64,000 nt of DNA. Source: Prochlorococcus marinus bv. HNLC1 (GTDB lineage: Bacteria; Cyanobacteriota; Cyanobacteriia; PCC-6307; Cyanobiaceae). The stretch spans positions 1,451,584-1,515,583 of the forward strand of contig GL947594.1 of the NCBI GenBank assembly GCA_000218705.1, read 5' to 3'. Shown here piece after piece: positions 53,526 through 64,000 of this stretch. The first letter of the stretch is position 1, and each line of letters opens with the position of its first letter. Made by a program: the position numbers and the translations under genes. Below the pieces are notes generated by a model. The model did not search any database and was not told where the DNA came from. It was given only the letters and a program-made list of their open reading frames with translations.

Positions 53526-54002
53526 CTATTTTAGAGTTTTTATTAAAGATCCCATCTCAATAGCTTGCAATGCATAATTCCAACCTAGATTATTTTTGAT
53601 TCCTGCACGCTCTAATGCCTGCTGCATAGTATCAGTTGTTAAAACACCAAAAATAATTGGAACATTATTATCATGTGCAATTTTGGCTATACCTTTACTA
53701 GCTTCATTGACAACAACATCATAATGAGATGTTTCTCCTTTTATTACTGCTCCAAGTGAAATAATTACATCATAGTCAGATTTCTGAATCAGAGCTTTTG
53801 CGGCTATAGGTAATTCAAATGAACCTGGTACCCAAACCAAGTCTAAATTTTCACTATTATCTGAAATATCTAAGCCATGCCTCTTAAGACAATCAAGACA
53901 TCCAGCTAAAATTTTATTTGTGATTAGATCGTTAAATCTAGCAATTACTATTCCAACTTTTAAAGATGAAGCATTAGTAAAAGATCCCTCATAAATTGTC
54001 AT
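53526..54002 (-). CDS. ribH: 6,7-dimethyl-8-ribityllumazine synthase
   Basis: RibH makes lumazine, the penultimate step to riboflavin, and usually forms a pentamer or 60-mer. The 158-aa protein shows [57 protein letters not shown] (His/Tyr near residue 90) and [19 protein letters not shown]. Length is normal. It lies 47 bases after the small psbZ-like gene on the same strand and 50 bases before the tRNA-Gly gene on that strand. Confidence 0.95.
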   Translation of the reverse strand: MTIYEGSFTNASSLKVGIVIARFNDLITNKILAGCLDCLKRHGLDISDNSENLDLVWVPGSFELPIAAKALIQKSDYDVIISLGAVIKGETSHYDVVVNEASKGIAKIAHDNNVPIIFGVLTTDTMQQALERAGIKNNLGWNYALQAIEMGSLIKTLK

Positions 54003-54049
54003 TTAAATTTTGCATATATTATATAGACTCTCACGTAAAGTGTATTAGA

Positions 54050-54247
54050 TCAAACTAAAGAGGAAACAATTCCAGTTACGAATACTAAAACGACCCAGAC
54101 AGCAGCAATTGAATAAATTTTTCGTCTGTTTTCTTTTTGACCTTCTTCTGTTGAAGGCTGAGTCACATACAATACAGGTACACCAATTACTGCAATTAAA
54201 GAGGAGAAAAGAAGAGCATTTACAAAAAAGAAATTTACAGCCTGCAT
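54050..54247 (-). CDS. psbZ: Photosystem II protein PsbZ (Ycf9)
   Basis: PsbZ is a two-helix subunit of the photosystem II core edge. The 65-aa product has helix 1 with the typical ALLFSSLIAVIGVPVLYVTQ (residues about 11-30), a short polar loop with charges (EEGQKENRRK) and helix 2 (IAAVWVVLVFVTGIVSSLV). The GVPV motif at the end of helix 1 and the total length agree with PsbZ. It lies upstream of ribH and diverges from mutS. The match is by pattern, as small thylakoid proteins leave little else to judge. Confidence 0.8.
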   Translation of the reverse strand: MQAVNFFFVNALLFSSLIAVIGVPVLYVTQPSTEEGQKENRRKIYSIAAVWVVLVFVTGIVSSLV

Positions 54248-54384
54248 AATTTAGCGATTAAAGTTATATGGATATTATATTCTCATAAAAAAGCATTTTT
54301 TGGAAAAAATTTACATACTCTTAGTGAGTTGTAAAATGCAAAATCAAAATATGTCTCTAATATCTATTTAGTATTAAAAAAAAG

Positions 54385-57147
54385 ATGACTGATGATAATC
54401 TGATTCAAAAAAGTTTATTTGGCGAAGAAACTAAGACAGTAACTACGCACAGTAATATTTCTGAGTGTGAAAATTTAACAAATGAAGCTTTAGCCAATAA
54501 TGGAAAAAATAGACCAAGAGTGAGAAAAAATTCTAAGGATGATAATTGTAACAAAAGTATTTTCTTAAATACAAATACTCAAGATTTAGTAAGTGATACG
54601 TCAAATAGTTTTAAAACTGTAGATAAAGAAAAATTAGCTCCAGTACTCAAGCATTACGTATCACTAAAGGAAGAGAATGAAAATCACTTGTTGCTATATA
54701 GATTAGGTGATTTCTTTGAGTGTTTTTTTGAAGATGCTATTTTAATTTCAGAAACACTTGAAATAACTCTTACAAGTAAAGATGGAGGTAAAGCTATTGG
54801 TAGGGTGCCAATGGCAGGTATACCTCATCATGCTTTAGAAAGATATAGTTCAGAATTAATCAAAAAAAATCATTCAATTGTAATTTGTGACCAAATAGAA
54901 AAAAGTTTAGGAAAGAACGGCGGACCAATCAAAAGAGCTATTACTAGAATTATTACTCCTGGAACGGTAATTGAAGAAGGAATGTTAGTCGCAAAGAAAA
55001 ATAATTGGATAACAGCTATTTATATTGAAGAAGCAAAATCAACTGAAGACTCATTTTGGGGTATTTCTAGGGCTGATGTAAGTACTGGTGAATTAATTTC
55101 TCTAGAAGGTCAATCTTTAAGTAAACTGCGTGATGAACTAACAAAACTAGATGCGTCAGAAATTATCATAGGTAGTGAGGAAGAAAAGAATCTTCTTGCA
55201 ATTCAAGGTAAATTATTAAAATTTACAATTACTCAAAAAACAGATTTCAGTCTTAATGAAGCCTCAAAAGCGATAAAAACATATTTTCAAGTTAATACAT
55301 TAGAAGGACTTGGATTAAAACATTTAAATAACGCCACCAAATCTTTAGGTGGATTATTAACTTACCTTGTAACAATAAATCCATCAGAACATGAAAATGA
55401 CTCTTCAGTTAAAATTTCACTAGATTTTCCACAGATAAATTTCTCCAACGATCATCTAATTATTGATTATCAAACTAAAAAAAATCTCGAGATTATTCAT
55501 ACTCAAAGAGAAAATCAATATGTTGGTTCATTACTTTGGAGCATTGACAGAACTTATACATGCATGGGTGCAAGATGTTTAAGAAGTTGGATAGATTTTC
55601 CTTTAATCAGTATTAAAGAAATCTCAAAGAGACAAAATATTATACGAAATTTCATAGAATCAAAAAAGATTCGTAGTGACACACAGAATCTCCTTAGAGC
55701 CATGGGAGATCTTGAAAGGCTTGCTGGCAGAGCATGGGCAGGGCAAGCAAGTGCAAGAGATCTTATAGCTATATCAGAGGGATTAAAAAGATTGCCAAGA
55801 CTAAAATCAACCATAGAATCTTTTAATTATGAATTACCAGATTGGGTTGAACAATTAACGAAACCTAATGTCGAACTTATTAAATTAGCAGATAAAATTT
55901 CTAATACTCTTGTTAATTACCCCCCATTAAATATTAGTGAAGGAGGATTAATTCATGATGGAGTTGATAATATTCTGGATGGATTGAGAAATATTATTGA
56001 TGACTATAGTGACTGGCTAGACAATGAAGAAATAAAAGAAAGAAAGTTAAGTAAAATTGCAAATTTAAAAATTCAATTTCACAGGAACTTTGGTTACTAT
56101 ATTTCTATTAATAAATCAAAAGTCAATCTAGCTCCAAATCATTGGATTAAAAGGCAAACACTTACTAATGAAGAGAGATATATAACTGCAGCAATAAAAT
56201 CTCAAGAAAGTAAGATTTTTGAAATCAAAAACCGAGCAGCTTCAAAAGAATATGAGATTTTTTGTGAATTAAGAATATCAGTAGCAGAAAAGACTAAAGA
56301 GATAAGATCAATAGCGAAATCAATTGCAAGCCTAGATGCATTATTAGGTTTAGCATTGGCAGCAATTGAAAATAATTTTGTTCAGCCCAAAATGATTGAT
56401 ATAGAAGATATAGATTCAAACTTAACTCAAGTGCAAGATGGAAGAAACCCTATAGTTGAACAATTATTAGATGAAAATAAATTTATTCCTAACGATATTA
56501 TCTTTAACGATACTCAAAACTTAATTGTATTAACAGGGCCAAATGCTAGTGGCAAAAGTTGCTTCATTAGACAAATTGGCCTCATTCAAATTTTGGCTCA
56601 AATAGGCAGTTTTGTTCCTGCAAGTAATGCAATTATAAAAGTTGTAGATAGAATCTTTACAAGAGTTGGAGCTGTTGATGATCAATCAACAGGACAGTCC
56701 ACATTCATGGTGGAGATGGCTGAAACGGCTTCAATATTAAATCAAGCTACCAAAAATTCATTAGTATTACTAGATGAGATAGGTCGAGGGACATCAACTT
56801 TTGATGGATTATCAATAGCTTGGTCTGTAAGTGAATATATCGCTTCAGAAATTTTTTGCAAATGTATTTTTGCTACACATTACCATGAATTAAATTATCT
56901 AAAAAATACACAAAAAAATGTTGAGAATTTTCAAGTAATAGTAAAAAATTTAAAAAATAGACTTGATTTTTGTCATAAGATTGAAAAAGGCGGATCAAAT
57001 AAAAGCTATGGCATCGAAGCTGCTAGACTAGCCGGTGTTCCTCAAAAAGTAATAACAAAAGCTAATTTCATTTTAAATCATTTAGAAGCAAGTAATAAAT
57101 TTACTGATGAAATAAATATTGAATTAATTAGTAATAAAGCAGCTTAG
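54385..57147 (+). CDS. mutS: DNA mismatch repair protein MutS
   Basis: MutS recognises mismatches and starts repair. The 920-aa protein carries a polar N-terminal extension of about 80 residues (absent from E. coli MutS) before the mismatch-binding domain, whose conserved Phe-x-Glu is in [14 protein letters not shown] (about residues 112-120). The ATPase domain shows Walker A in [18 protein letters not shown] (residues about 713-730), Walker B in [18 protein letters not shown] and the ATHYHEL segment. [14 protein letters not shown] lies in the C-terminal region. It starts at ATG 54385, and diverges from psbZ across 137 bases. No break is seen. Confidence 0.96.
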   Translation: MTDDNLIQKSLFGEETKTVTTHSNISECENLTNEALANNGKNRPRVRKNSKDDNCNKSIFLNTNTQDLVSDTSNSFKTVDKEKLAPVLKHYVSLKEENENHLLLYRLGDFFECFFEDAILISETLEITLTSKDGGKAIGRVPMAGIPHHALERYSSELIKKNHSIVICDQIEKSLGKNGGPIKRAITRIITPGTVIEEGMLVAKKNNWITAIYIEEAKSTEDSFWGISRADVSTGELISLEGQSLSKLRDELTKLDASEIIIGSEEEKNLLAIQGKLLKFTITQKTDFSLNEASKAIKTYFQVNTLEGLGLKHLNNATKSLGGLLTYLVTINPSEHENDSSVKISLDFPQINFSNDHLIIDYQTKKNLEIIHTQRENQYVGSLLWSIDRTYTCMGARCLRSWIDFPLISIKEISKRQNIIRNFIESKKIRSDTQNLLRAMGDLERLAGRAWAGQASARDLIAISEGLKRLPRLKSTIESFNYELPDWVEQLTKPNVELIKLADKISNTLVNYPPLNISEGGLIHDGVDNILDGLRNIIDDYSDWLDNEEIKERKLSKIANLKIQFHRNFGYYISINKSKVNLAPNHWIKRQTLTNEERYITAAIKSQESKIFEIKNRAASKEYEIFCELRISVAEKTKEIRSIAKSIASLDALLGLALAAIENNFVQPKMIDIEDIDSNLTQVQDGRNPIVEQLLDENKFIPNDIIFNDTQNLIVLTGPNASGKSCFIRQIGLIQILAQIGSFVPASNAIIKVVDRIFTRVGAVDDQSTGQSTFMVEMAETASILNQATKNSLVLLDEIGRGTSTFDGLSIAWSVSEYIASEIFCKCIFATHYHELNYLKNTQKNVENFQVIVKNLKNRLDFCHKIEKGGSNKSYGIEAARLAGVPQKVITKANFILNHLEASNKFTDEINIELISNKAA

Positions 57148-57151
57148 GAAT

Positions 57152-57778
57152 TTACTGGATTGATTCTCTTAAAAGGGCATTAACTGTTGCACCCGCCATT
57201 GCTGCGCCCCCTCTCGTTGAACCCATGACTATATAAGGTAAATTGGTTGCTAAAAGCCTTTTTTTACTTTTTTCAACACCAATAAAACCCACAGGCATAC
57301 CAATAATTAAAGTTGGTTTATTATCACAAACTTCCAAAATATCTAATAATTTTTCTAAACCTGTTGGAGAACTTCCAAAAACGACAATGGGTGATACTTT
57401 GCCATAGTATTTTTTTGAGAGATCTAACCAAGCATGCTCTATCCCATAAGCAGTTTTAGTACAAGGTATTTCTAAATCATCCATTACCCATTTTTTAGCC
57501 GAAAAGACTTTATTCCCATTACATTTATTAGCCATTGCTTTAATGGCAGCAGCAGCCATATCTGTATCTGTTAATATTGGTGCTCCTAACTTTAAAGACT
57601 CTAAAGTTCTTTCACATACATTTTCGCTAAATTCTAAAAGCTCTTGAATTTGAAAATCTCCAGAAGTATGAATTAGTCTTTCTAAAACCTTTAATTCTAT
57701 GCGATTAAAATTATTCTTAGTTAATTTAGATTTAATAAATTTAATACTCTCTAAGAAAATAGGATGATCATTAATCAT
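57152..57778 (-). CDS. cobH: Precorrin-8X methylmutase
   Basis: CobH (CbiC) moves a methyl group in corrin formation, giving hydrogenobyrinate (or its cobalt form) in B12 synthesis. The 208-aa protein has RLIHTSGDFQIQELLEFSEN with the catalytic His, GAPILTDTDMAAAAIKAMAN, TKTAYGIEHAWLD, VFGSSPTGLEKLLDI, IIGMPVGFIGVEKSKK and STRGGAAMAGATVNALL. It converges with mutS by 4 bases and diverges from holA by 48. Prochlorococcus makes pseudocobalamin, so a corrin pathway gene is expected. Confidence 0.95.
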   Translation of the reverse strand: MINDHPIFLESIKFIKSKLTKNNFNRIELKVLERLIHTSGDFQIQELLEFSENVCERTLESLKLGAPILTDTDMAAAAIKAMANKCNGNKVFSAKKWVMDDLEIPCTKTAYGIEHAWLDLSKKYYGKVSPIVVFGSSPTGLEKLLDILEVCDNKPTLIIGMPVGFIGVEKSKKRLLATNLPYIVMGSTRGGAAMAGATVNALLRESIQ

Positions 57779-57826
57779 TCAATAAAAATTTAATTATTAG
57801 GAGACATTATATAAAAGGATAATTAT

Positions 57827-58806
57827 ATGCCAATTCAAATTATATGGGGTAACGACACAAAATCCTGTGAAAATAAGATAGAAAAAATTATTGATTCAAA
57901 TATTTCAGAACAATGGAAGTCTTTTAATCTAAGTAAATTAGATGGTAATGATGAGAATCAAGTTTTTAAAGCATTAGAAGAGACTCAAAATGCGCCTTTC
58001 GGAGATGGATCAAGAATTATATTATTAAAAAATAATCCAATATTTAATATTAAAAATGATAAATTTGCAGCTAAATTTGAATTCTCTGCACAAAATATCC
58101 CTGACTCTACTTTCTTAATATTATTTTGCACAGATAAGCCTGATGCAAGAATGAAAACGACCAAAGTTTTAAAGACGCTAGTCAAATCAAAAAAAGCATT
58201 TGAATCATCTTATAATTTACCTGACATTTGGGATTATGATAGTCAAGTCAAACATGTTAAAGAAATTTCAAGAAATTTAAATATCAATTTAGATGAAAAT
58301 GCAGCACAAGCAATCATAGAATCTATAGGAACTGAAAGTACAAAATTAGATAATGAATTAAGAAAAGCCTTACTTTACTTATCTGCAACAGATAAAAACT
58401 TACTAACCGTTAAAGATATTGAATCAATATTTTTTGAACAACAATCAAATATTTTTAAAATAATTGATTCTCTAATTGAAAAAGAAATTTCTCAAAGTCT
58501 TAATCATATTTATACTCTAATAAATCAAGGAGAACCTCCCCTAAGATTAATCTCAGGATTAACGAGTCAAATAAGAATTCATACAATAGTTTTATTACTT
58601 GCAGATGAAAATGATTTATCAAAAATAAGCCAACTTGCAGGCATTACAAATCCAAAAAGAATATTTTTTATTAGAAAAAAAATAAAAAATTGTGATCCAA
58701 AGTTTTTGATAGATTTAATGACTAAATTACTTGATATTGAATTTTTCTAAAAAAAGGTAACAATCCCATAAATGTTTTTACAGAAAATTTAGCTTCACTG
58801 ACTTAA
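57827..58806 (+). CDS. holA: DNA polymerase III delta subunit, frameshifted near the end
   Basis: HolA is the wrench of the clamp loader that opens the sliding clamp. The 307 residues before the break show the expected three-domain AAA+-like build: IQIIWGNDTKSCENKIEKII at the start, the segment DSTFLILFCTDKPDARMKTT and the collar helices with LINQGEPPLRLISGLTSQIR. One base missing in the T run at 58742-58746 shifts the frame after LLDIEF; the proper continuation is LKKGNNPINVFTENLASLT, to a stop at 58804-58806. Corrected length is 326 aa, normal for the family, with lysC starting 36 bases later. Confidence 0.9.
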
Positions 58807-58842
58807 TGAAAGTTTGATTAAGTATTTTATTATTATTTAATT

Positions 58843-60603
58843 ATGGCATTATTAGTAAAAAAATTTGGCGGAACTTCAGTTGGCAGCATTAATAAAATTA
58901 AAAATATTGCAAAAAATATAAGTAAAAGCAAAGACGCTGGACATGACATAGTAATTGTAGTTTCAGCAATGGGGCACTCTACTGATGATTTAAATAACTT
59001 AGCTTATTCATTAAGCAAAAACCCTCCCAGAAGAGAGCTGGATATGCTTCTTTCTACAGGGGAACAAGTCACCATTGCTCTACTCTCCATCGCACTTAAT
59101 GAATACGGGATTCCAGCTATCTCAATGACAGGTAGTCAAGTTGGAATAATTACAGAATCAATTCATGGAAAAGCAAGAATTCTTGAAATCAAAACCAGTA
59201 GAATAGAGGATCATTTAGCCCAGGGTTACGTAGTAGTAATTGCAGGATTTCAAGGTTCAAGTTTAAGTCATAACGGTTCAATGGAAATAACAACGTTAGG
59301 AAGAGGTGGATCAGATACTTCTGCGGTGGCTCTATCAACAGCTTTAGGCGCAGAAACCTGCGAAATATATACAGATGTACCAGGCGTATTAACAACTGAT
59401 CCAAGAATAGTAACCAATGCAAAACTTCTAGATGCTATTAGCTGTGAAGAAATGCTTGAATTAGCAAGTGTCGGTGCTTCTGTACTACATCCTAGAGCAG
59501 TTGAAATAGCAAGAAATTATGGAATAAAGCTATATGTTAAATCTAGTGAAACTGATCAGCAAGGAACACTTTTGCTAAGTGATATCAAACCCTTAAAACT
59601 ATCCAGAGGAAGCTTAGAATTAACAAAAACAGTAAATAGTCTTGAAATTCTTGAAAAACAAGTTGTTTTTGGTTTATATGAACTTCCAGATAAACCAGGC
59701 ATTGCTGCACAAATTTTTGAAGAATTATCTAAAGCCAAAATAAATGTAGATCTAATAATTCAAGCTACGCGTGAAGAAAATAGTAACGATATTACGTTTA
59801 CTATCGCAGAAAAGTTTTTAGAAAAGACAATAGAGCAATGTGATTTAATCATTTCTCAAATAGGAGGGAAATACAGTATTACGCAAAATATGACTAAATT
59901 AAGTATTCAAGGAGCAGGAATAATGGGGAGGCCGAGTATTTCTGCAGAATTTTTTGATACTCTTTCAAAAGCTAATATAAATGTAAGACTCATTGCTACA
60001 AGTGAAATAAAAGTAAGTTGCGTAATAAATTTAAAAGATATCGCGAAAGCAATTAGATTTGTAGGGGAGAAATTTAAATTATGTACTAACCAAATTTTTA
60101 TTAATCCTATTTCAGAGAAAAAGGATAAACCAGAAGTTAGAGGAATTGCTCTAGATAAGAATCAAGTGCAAGTTAGTTTTAGAAATTTACCCGATAAACC
60201 AGGAGTTGCTGCTTCAATCTGCTTAGCGCTGGCTGAAGCAAATTTAATTTTTGATACTATCGTTCAATCTGAGAGAAATAGTGAATTAAATACAAAAGAT
60301 ATTAGTTTTACCATGAACAAAGAAGACAGACTGAATGCAGAAAATGTTTTAAAAATGTTAATTAAAAAATATCCTGAATCAAGATTGGAAGATGGTCAAG
60401 CTATAGCTAAAGTAAGCGCTGTTGGTGCAGGAATGGCTTTTAAAGAAGGAACTGCTGCAAAAATATTTAGAGCGCTAGCCAACGAAAATATTAATATTGA
60501 AATGATTGCAACTAGTGAGATTAGAACATCATGTATTGTTCTTGAAAAAGATTGTAATAATGCAGTAAATGCTATTCATAATTATTTTAAATTAAATGAA
60601 TAA
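58843..60603 (+). CDS. lysC: Aspartate kinase, four-ACT-domain type
   Basis: LysC phosphorylates aspartate for lysine, threonine and methionine. The 586-aa protein has the kinase domain with LVKKFGGTSVGSINKIKNIA (residues about 4-23), GFQGSSLSHNGSMEITTLGR and GSDTSAVALSTALGAETC, then two tandem pairs of ACT domains (about 270-435 and 440-586), each pair with VDLIIQ/FDTIVQ- and NINVRLIATSEIK/NINIEMIATSEIRT-type strands. Four ACT copies are a cyanobacterial trait; enteric enzymes have two. Feedback by lysine and threonine is expected. It follows holA by 36 bases and converges with uvrB one base later. Confidence 0.96.
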   Translation: MALLVKKFGGTSVGSINKIKNIAKNISKSKDAGHDIVIVVSAMGHSTDDLNNLAYSLSKNPPRRELDMLLSTGEQVTIALLSIALNEYGIPAISMTGSQVGIITESIHGKARILEIKTSRIEDHLAQGYVVVIAGFQGSSLSHNGSMEITTLGRGGSDTSAVALSTALGAETCEIYTDVPGVLTTDPRIVTNAKLLDAISCEEMLELASVGASVLHPRAVEIARNYGIKLYVKSSETDQQGTLLLSDIKPLKLSRGSLELTKTVNSLEILEKQVVFGLYELPDKPGIAAQIFEELSKAKINVDLIIQATREENSNDITFTIAEKFLEKTIEQCDLIISQIGGKYSITQNMTKLSIQGAGIMGRPSISAEFFDTLSKANINVRLIATSEIKVSCVINLKDIAKAIRFVGEKFKLCTNQIFINPISEKKDKPEVRGIALDKNQVQVSFRNLPDKPGVAASICLALAEANLIFDTIVQSERNSELNTKDISFTMNKEDRLNAENVLKMLIKKYPESRLEDGQAIAKVSAVGAGMAFKEGTAAKIFRALANENINIEMIATSEIRTSCIVLEKDCNNAVNAIHNYFKLNE

Positions 60604-60604
60604 T

Positions 60605-62644
60605 TTAAGTATTTCTTGCTAGCTTTTGTCTTAATTTTTTTATTCTATCTCTTAAATTTGCAGCCTCTTCAAAGTTTAAATCTGAAGCAGCATTTTTCAT
60701 TTTTGATTCTAATTTCTCAATCAGATCAGGCATCTCCTCTAATAAACAAATATCATCATTCGAGCTTAAAATCTCATCTGTTTTGTTATTGACTAAATTT
60801 ATAATATCTTTTGAAAATCCACCAGTTTCTAATTTTCTTGATAACTCTAAAAAAGATAATATAGAATTTTCAATTTTTTTACCTGCTGCTTGAGGAGTAA
60901 TCCCATTAATTTGATTATATTCTTCTTGTATCGCTCGACGTCTATCAGTTTCAGAAATTGCTTTCTTCATAGAATCTGTAAAATTATCTGCATAGAGTAA
61001 AGCAACGCCCTCAACATGCCTAGCGGCTCTTCCAATTGTTTGAATTAATGAACGTTCTGCTCTTAAAAAACCTTCTTTATCTGCATCTAATATAGCTACT
61101 AAAGATACTTCAGGTAAATCTAATCCTTCTCTCAATAAATTAACTCCGACTAAAACATCATATTCACCTAGCCTGAGATCTTGAATAATTTCAATTCTTT
61201 CAATCGAATGAATTTCAGAATGTAAATATCTTACTCTAACTTTATTATCTGATAAAAAGTCGGTAAGATCCTCTGCCATCCTTTTTGTAAGAGTAGTTAC
61301 AAGAACTCTTTGATTTTTTTCTGATCTAACTCGAATTTCAGATAAAAGATCATCTATCTGCCCCTTACTTGGCCTAACATCAATCAAAGGATCAAGTACA
61401 CCTGTAGGTCTAATCACTTGTTCCACAAAATCACCATTAGATTGATCTAACTCCCATTGACCAGGGGTTGCACTTACAAAAAGTGTCTGTTTTGATTTAT
61501 CCCAAAATTCCTCACATTTTAATGGCCTATTATCGGCCGCACTAGGTAATCTAAAACCATGCTCAATTAAAACTTTTTTTCTTGCTTGATCACCGTTATA
61601 CATAGCATGAAGCTGTGGACAAGTAACATGACTTTCATCTACAACTAATAACCAATCATCAGGGAAGTAATCAATTAAACATTCTGGTGGAGTTCCGGCT
61701 TCTCTCCCAGCTAAATGTCTTGCATAATTTTCCACCCCATTACAGTATCCAACTTCTTTAAGCATTTCTAAATCATATTTAGTTCTTTGTTCTAATCTTT
61801 GAGCTTCTAGTAACTGTCCATTATTAACAAAAAAATCTAATTGTGATTTTAATTCTTGTTTGATTTCATAAATTGCACTCTCGAGTCTTTCCTTAGGAGT
61901 AACAAAATGCTTTGCAGGATATACACTGACTTGATCTAAACTTTCTAAAATTTCACCTGTTAAGGGATCTACATATCTAATCGCCTCAATTTCATCACCA
62001 AAGAATTCAATTCTGATAATTCTATCCTCATAAGCTGGACCAACTTCAAGAACATCGCCTTTAATCCGAAACCTCCCTCTACTTATTTCAATATCATTTC
62101 TAGAGTATTGATTATTTACTAATTCTCTTAAAGAAGATCTTAAATTAATTGTTTCACCAACTTTAAATTTTACAGCTGCTTTCAAATATTCACTAGGAAT
62201 CCCAAGGCCATAAATACAGCTGATAGAGGCAACAACAATAACATCTCTCCTCTCAAATAATGATCTTGTAGCAGAATGTCTCAACATATCAATCTCTTCG
62301 TTAATTGATGCTGTTTTTGCAATATATGTATCGCTTACTGGAACATATGCTTCTGGCTGATAATAGTCGTAATAAGAAATAAAATATTCAACGGCATTTT
62401 TTGGGAAGAACTGTCTTAATTCATTACATAATTGTGCTGCTAAGGTTTTATTATGAGCAAGAACCAAAGCAGGTCTACCTGTTTGAGCAATTACATTTGC
62501 AATTGTAAAAGTTTTTCCGGTTCCCGTTGCCCCAAGAAGTGTTTGAAACTTTTCACCTGTATTTACTCCTTTTACCAAACTTTTAATAGCACTAGGTTGA
62601 TCACCTTTCGGTTCATATGGTGCATTAAGTTGATAATTATTCAC
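60605..62644 (-). CDS. uvrB: UvrABC nucleotide-excision protein B
   Basis: UvrB checks damage with UvrA and recruits UvrC. The 679-aa protein is complete: the Walker A site [20 protein letters not shown] (residues about 36-55), the beta-hairpin [22 protein letters not shown]-box [34 protein letters not shown] and [20 protein letters not shown], with the C-terminal UVR motif [20 protein letters not shown] for UvrC contact. It follows ycf23 by 24 bases and converges with lysC. Confidence 0.97.
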   Translation of the reverse strand: MNNYQLNAPYEPKGDQPSAIKSLVKGVNTGEKFQTLLGATGTGKTFTIANVIAQTGRPALVLAHNKTLAAQLCNELRQFFPKNAVEYFISYYDYYQPEAYVPVSDTYIAKTASINEEIDMLRHSATRSLFERRDVIVVASISCIYGLGIPSEYLKAAVKFKVGETINLRSSLRELVNNQYSRNDIEISRGRFRIKGDVLEVGPAYEDRIIRIEFFGDEIEAIRYVDPLTGEILESLDQVSVYPAKHFVTPKERLESAIYEIKQELKSQLDFFVNNGQLLEAQRLEQRTKYDLEMLKEVGYCNGVENYARHLAGREAGTPPECLIDYFPDDWLLVVDESHVTCPQLHAMYNGDQARKKVLIEHGFRLPSAADNRPLKCEEFWDKSKQTLFVSATPGQWELDQSNGDFVEQVIRPTGVLDPLIDVRPSKGQIDDLLSEIRVRSEKNQRVLVTTLTKRMAEDLTDFLSDNKVRVRYLHSEIHSIERIEIIQDLRLGEYDVLVGVNLLREGLDLPEVSLVAILDADKEGFLRAERSLIQTIGRAARHVEGVALLYADNFTDSMKKAISETDRRRAIQEEYNQINGITPQAAGKKIENSILSFLELSRKLETGGFSKDIINLVNNKTDEILSSNDDICLLEEMPDLIEKLESKMKNAASDLNFEEAANLRDRIKKLRQKLARNT

Positions 62645-62668
62645 TTTCTAGTAACAACTAGAAATATA

Positions 62669-63445
62669 CTAAGAAATTTTTTGAGTATTTAATGAATTAT
62701 CTAAAGATTCTTTTAAACCTCTTATCCCTGCAATCATTCCCACCATATTATCTAATTTATTAATTACACTCCCAACACCTACAGCTGAAGCACCAGCAGT
62801 AATAGCAAGAGGACAGGTGATTTGAGACAATCCAGAAGCACTCATAATTGGATTATCTATTGCATTCTTTATAAATTCTTGTTTAATAGCAAATGTCGCA
62901 GCTAATGTTGGCACGGATTTTTCAAATAATCCTTGTATACCAGAACTATATGGCTTAGAACTTTTACCTCCTTCAGTTTGAATAATATCAACACCTTCTT
63001 TGATTAGTTGTAGAGCAAGATCTACTTGTTTATCCAGAGAAAGTGTATGAGGTACTGTGACTGATAGAGGAATATGTGGCAGTAAATCTTTAGTTTCTTT
63101 TGTCAAAGATAATACTTGATTCGCTGAAAACTTTATTCCTTTTTCGTAAAAAGAATCAAAATTTCCAATCTCAATAAATGTTGCACCAGCTTTAACAGAA
63201 TCAATAAATAATATAGGTTCTACAGCACTTACACAAATTGGCAAGGAAGTTATATCTAAAACCTTTTCTACTAATAAAGGTTTACATGCTATGTCAATAA
63301 CATCTGCCCCCCCTATAGCAGCAGCCTTAGCAATCATTTGTACAGATTCAATATCAAAATTATTCAGTCCTGATATTATTTTTAATAATGATTTTTTATA
63401 AAGTTCTTTCTGAACTTTTTGTGGCAATTGATTAATCAGAGTCAT
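62669..63445 (-). CDS. ycf23: Ycf23/DUF561 conserved cyanobacterial protein
   Basis: The 258-aa protein is a TIM-barrel-like member of the Ycf23 (DUF561) family, found across cyanobacteria and some plastids; no enzyme activity has been assigned with certainty. Features are SLLKIISGLNNFDIESVQMI, AAAIGGADVIDIACKPLLV, VSAVEPILFIDSVKAGAT, VTVPHTLSLDKQVDLALQLI, GVDIIQTEGGKSSKP and the late glycine-rich AGASAVGVGSVINKLDN. The last resembles the phosphate-binding end of (beta/alpha)8 enzymes. It sits upstream of uvrB on the same strand and diverges from tilS. Confidence 0.88.
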   Translation of the reverse strand: MTLINQLPQKVQKELYKKSLLKIISGLNNFDIESVQMIAKAAAIGGADVIDIACKPLLVEKVLDITSLPICVSAVEPILFIDSVKAGATFIEIGNFDSFYEKGIKFSANQVLSLTKETKDLLPHIPLSVTVPHTLSLDKQVDLALQLIKEGVDIIQTEGGKSSKPYSSGIQGLFEKSVPTLAATFAIKQEFIKNAIDNPIMSASGLSQITCPLAITAGASAVGVGSVINKLDNMVGMIAGIRGLKESLDNSLNTQKIS

Positions 63446-63526
63446 TGACTAGATGTATTTACACTCTGATTGTGACATTCTTTTATAAAAAAGCATATTT
63501 TTTTAAATATTATTTGACTTCAACAA

Positions 63527-64000
63527 ATGGTTAATAAATTAAAAAATAATTGGACAAATTGGCATCATATATTTCATCAGTCGATTCTTAATAGTGAAAA
63601 TTTTATGCCAAATGGCATTCATTTACTTATAAGCGTATCAGGAGGACAAGATTCAATGGCATTAATGACTTTATTAGATGATATTAAAGCACACCATAAT
63701 TGGTCTATAAATGTTTGGCATGGAAATCATAAATGGCACAATAAGTCGGATGAATTTACTAAAGAGTTACAAAATTATTGTTTTCAAAAGAAGATTATTT
63801 TTCATAAAGATTCTGCAGATGAAATTGATATATCAACAGAAGAAAAAGCCAGAAAATGGAGATATCAAAAATTATACGAAAAAGCTTCAGAAATTTGCGC
63901 TAAAAACAAGAATCAAAACAACTTATACGTTGTTACTGGTCACACAAGCACAGATAATTCCGAAACATTTCTTTTAAATCTTGCGAGAGGAAGTAACCTT
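63527..64000 (+). CDS. tilS: tRNA(Ile)-lysidine synthetase (5' part, cut by window end)
   Basis: TilS adds lysine to C34 of tRNA-Ile(CAU) so that it reads AUA. The 158 codons present give the N-terminal PP-loop ATPase domain: HLLISVSGGQDSMALMTLL with the SGGxDS motif (residues about 33-51), VWHGNHKWH in place of the usual VDHGLR/W-type stretch, then EEKARKWRYQKLYEKA and VVTGHTSTDNSETFLLNLAR. The C-terminal tRNA-binding domains lie beyond the window. The frame is open from ATG at 63527 to the edge; a second ATG at 63605 is internal. Confidence 0.93.
   Translation, partial: MVNKLKNNWTNWHHIFHQSILNSENFMPNGIHLLISVSGGQDSMALMTLLDDIKAHHNWSINVWHGNHKWHNKSDEFTKELQNYCFQKKIIFHKDSADEIDISTEEKARKWRYQKLYEKASEICAKNKNQNNLYVVTGHTSTDNSETFLLNLARGSNL

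Overview
This window is a stretch of core chromosome from a picocyanobacterium, almost certainly a high-light-adapted Prochlorococcus. The DNA is strongly A+T rich, intergenic gaps are very short, and many convergent genes overlap at their stop codons. It encodes photosystem I PsaC, a PsbZ-like photosystem II protein, NdhS, RpaB, a fused PanC/Cmk, Ycf23 and the ho1-pebA-pebB bilin pathway. The last is kept by marine picocyanobacteria without classical phycobilisomes. The clade cannot be fixed without alignments. I see no insertion sequence, prophage, CRISPR array or genomic island.

Layout. 1-7.2 kb: small conserved unknowns, purM, panC/cmk, a low-molecular-weight phosphatase and the bilin operon. 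7.4-16 kb: icd, a three-gene operon (alpha/beta hydrolase, aldose-1-epimerase-like, DUF1537 sugar-acid kinase), an Na+/H+ antiporter and glgP. 16-21.3 kb: two unknowns, tRNA-Arg(CCT), RNase P RNA, rnc, ndhS, rimM, glmS and psaC. 21.4-26.5 kb: acpP-fabF-tktA converging on thiC, which has a TPP riboswitch. 26.6-35.5 kb: ruvB-TPR-M20 peptidase operon, smpB, lysS, rpaB and mreBCD. 35.6-45.5 kb: ssb, DedA, ahcY, tsaE, a PfkB kinase, a second alpha/beta hydrolase, a group 2 sigma factor, mgtE, an SH3-like exported protein and gyrB. 45.7-64 kb: miaA, infC, a GntR regulator with cysE, secA, GNAT, GtrA and NTF2-like genes, tRNA-Gly(GCC), ribH, psbZ, mutS, cobH, holA, lysC, uvrB, ycf23 and the start of tilS.

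The most striking property is the number of broken reading frames. Ten clear single-base frameshifts hit nine genes, several of them essential: panC/cmk (two), DUF1537 kinase, mutarotase, rnc, rpaB, ahcY, mgtE, gyrB and holA. pebB carries an in-frame stop, and a tentative small gene at the left edge has a further shift. In each clear case the protein continues at once in a neighbouring frame, and several sites lie in short A or T runs. Simultaneous loss of gyrB, cmk, rpaB and holA is not credible in a living cell, so residual sequencing or assembly error is the best explanation. Coordinates given here span the whole intended gene.

No clearly undescribed multi-gene system is visible. The best candidates for new biology are the hydrolase/mutarotase/DUF1537 operon, a tiny cysteine-motif protein overlapping its upstream gene, the thiC tail that doubles as a terminator hairpin, and a possible frame-shifted small protein at the left edge.
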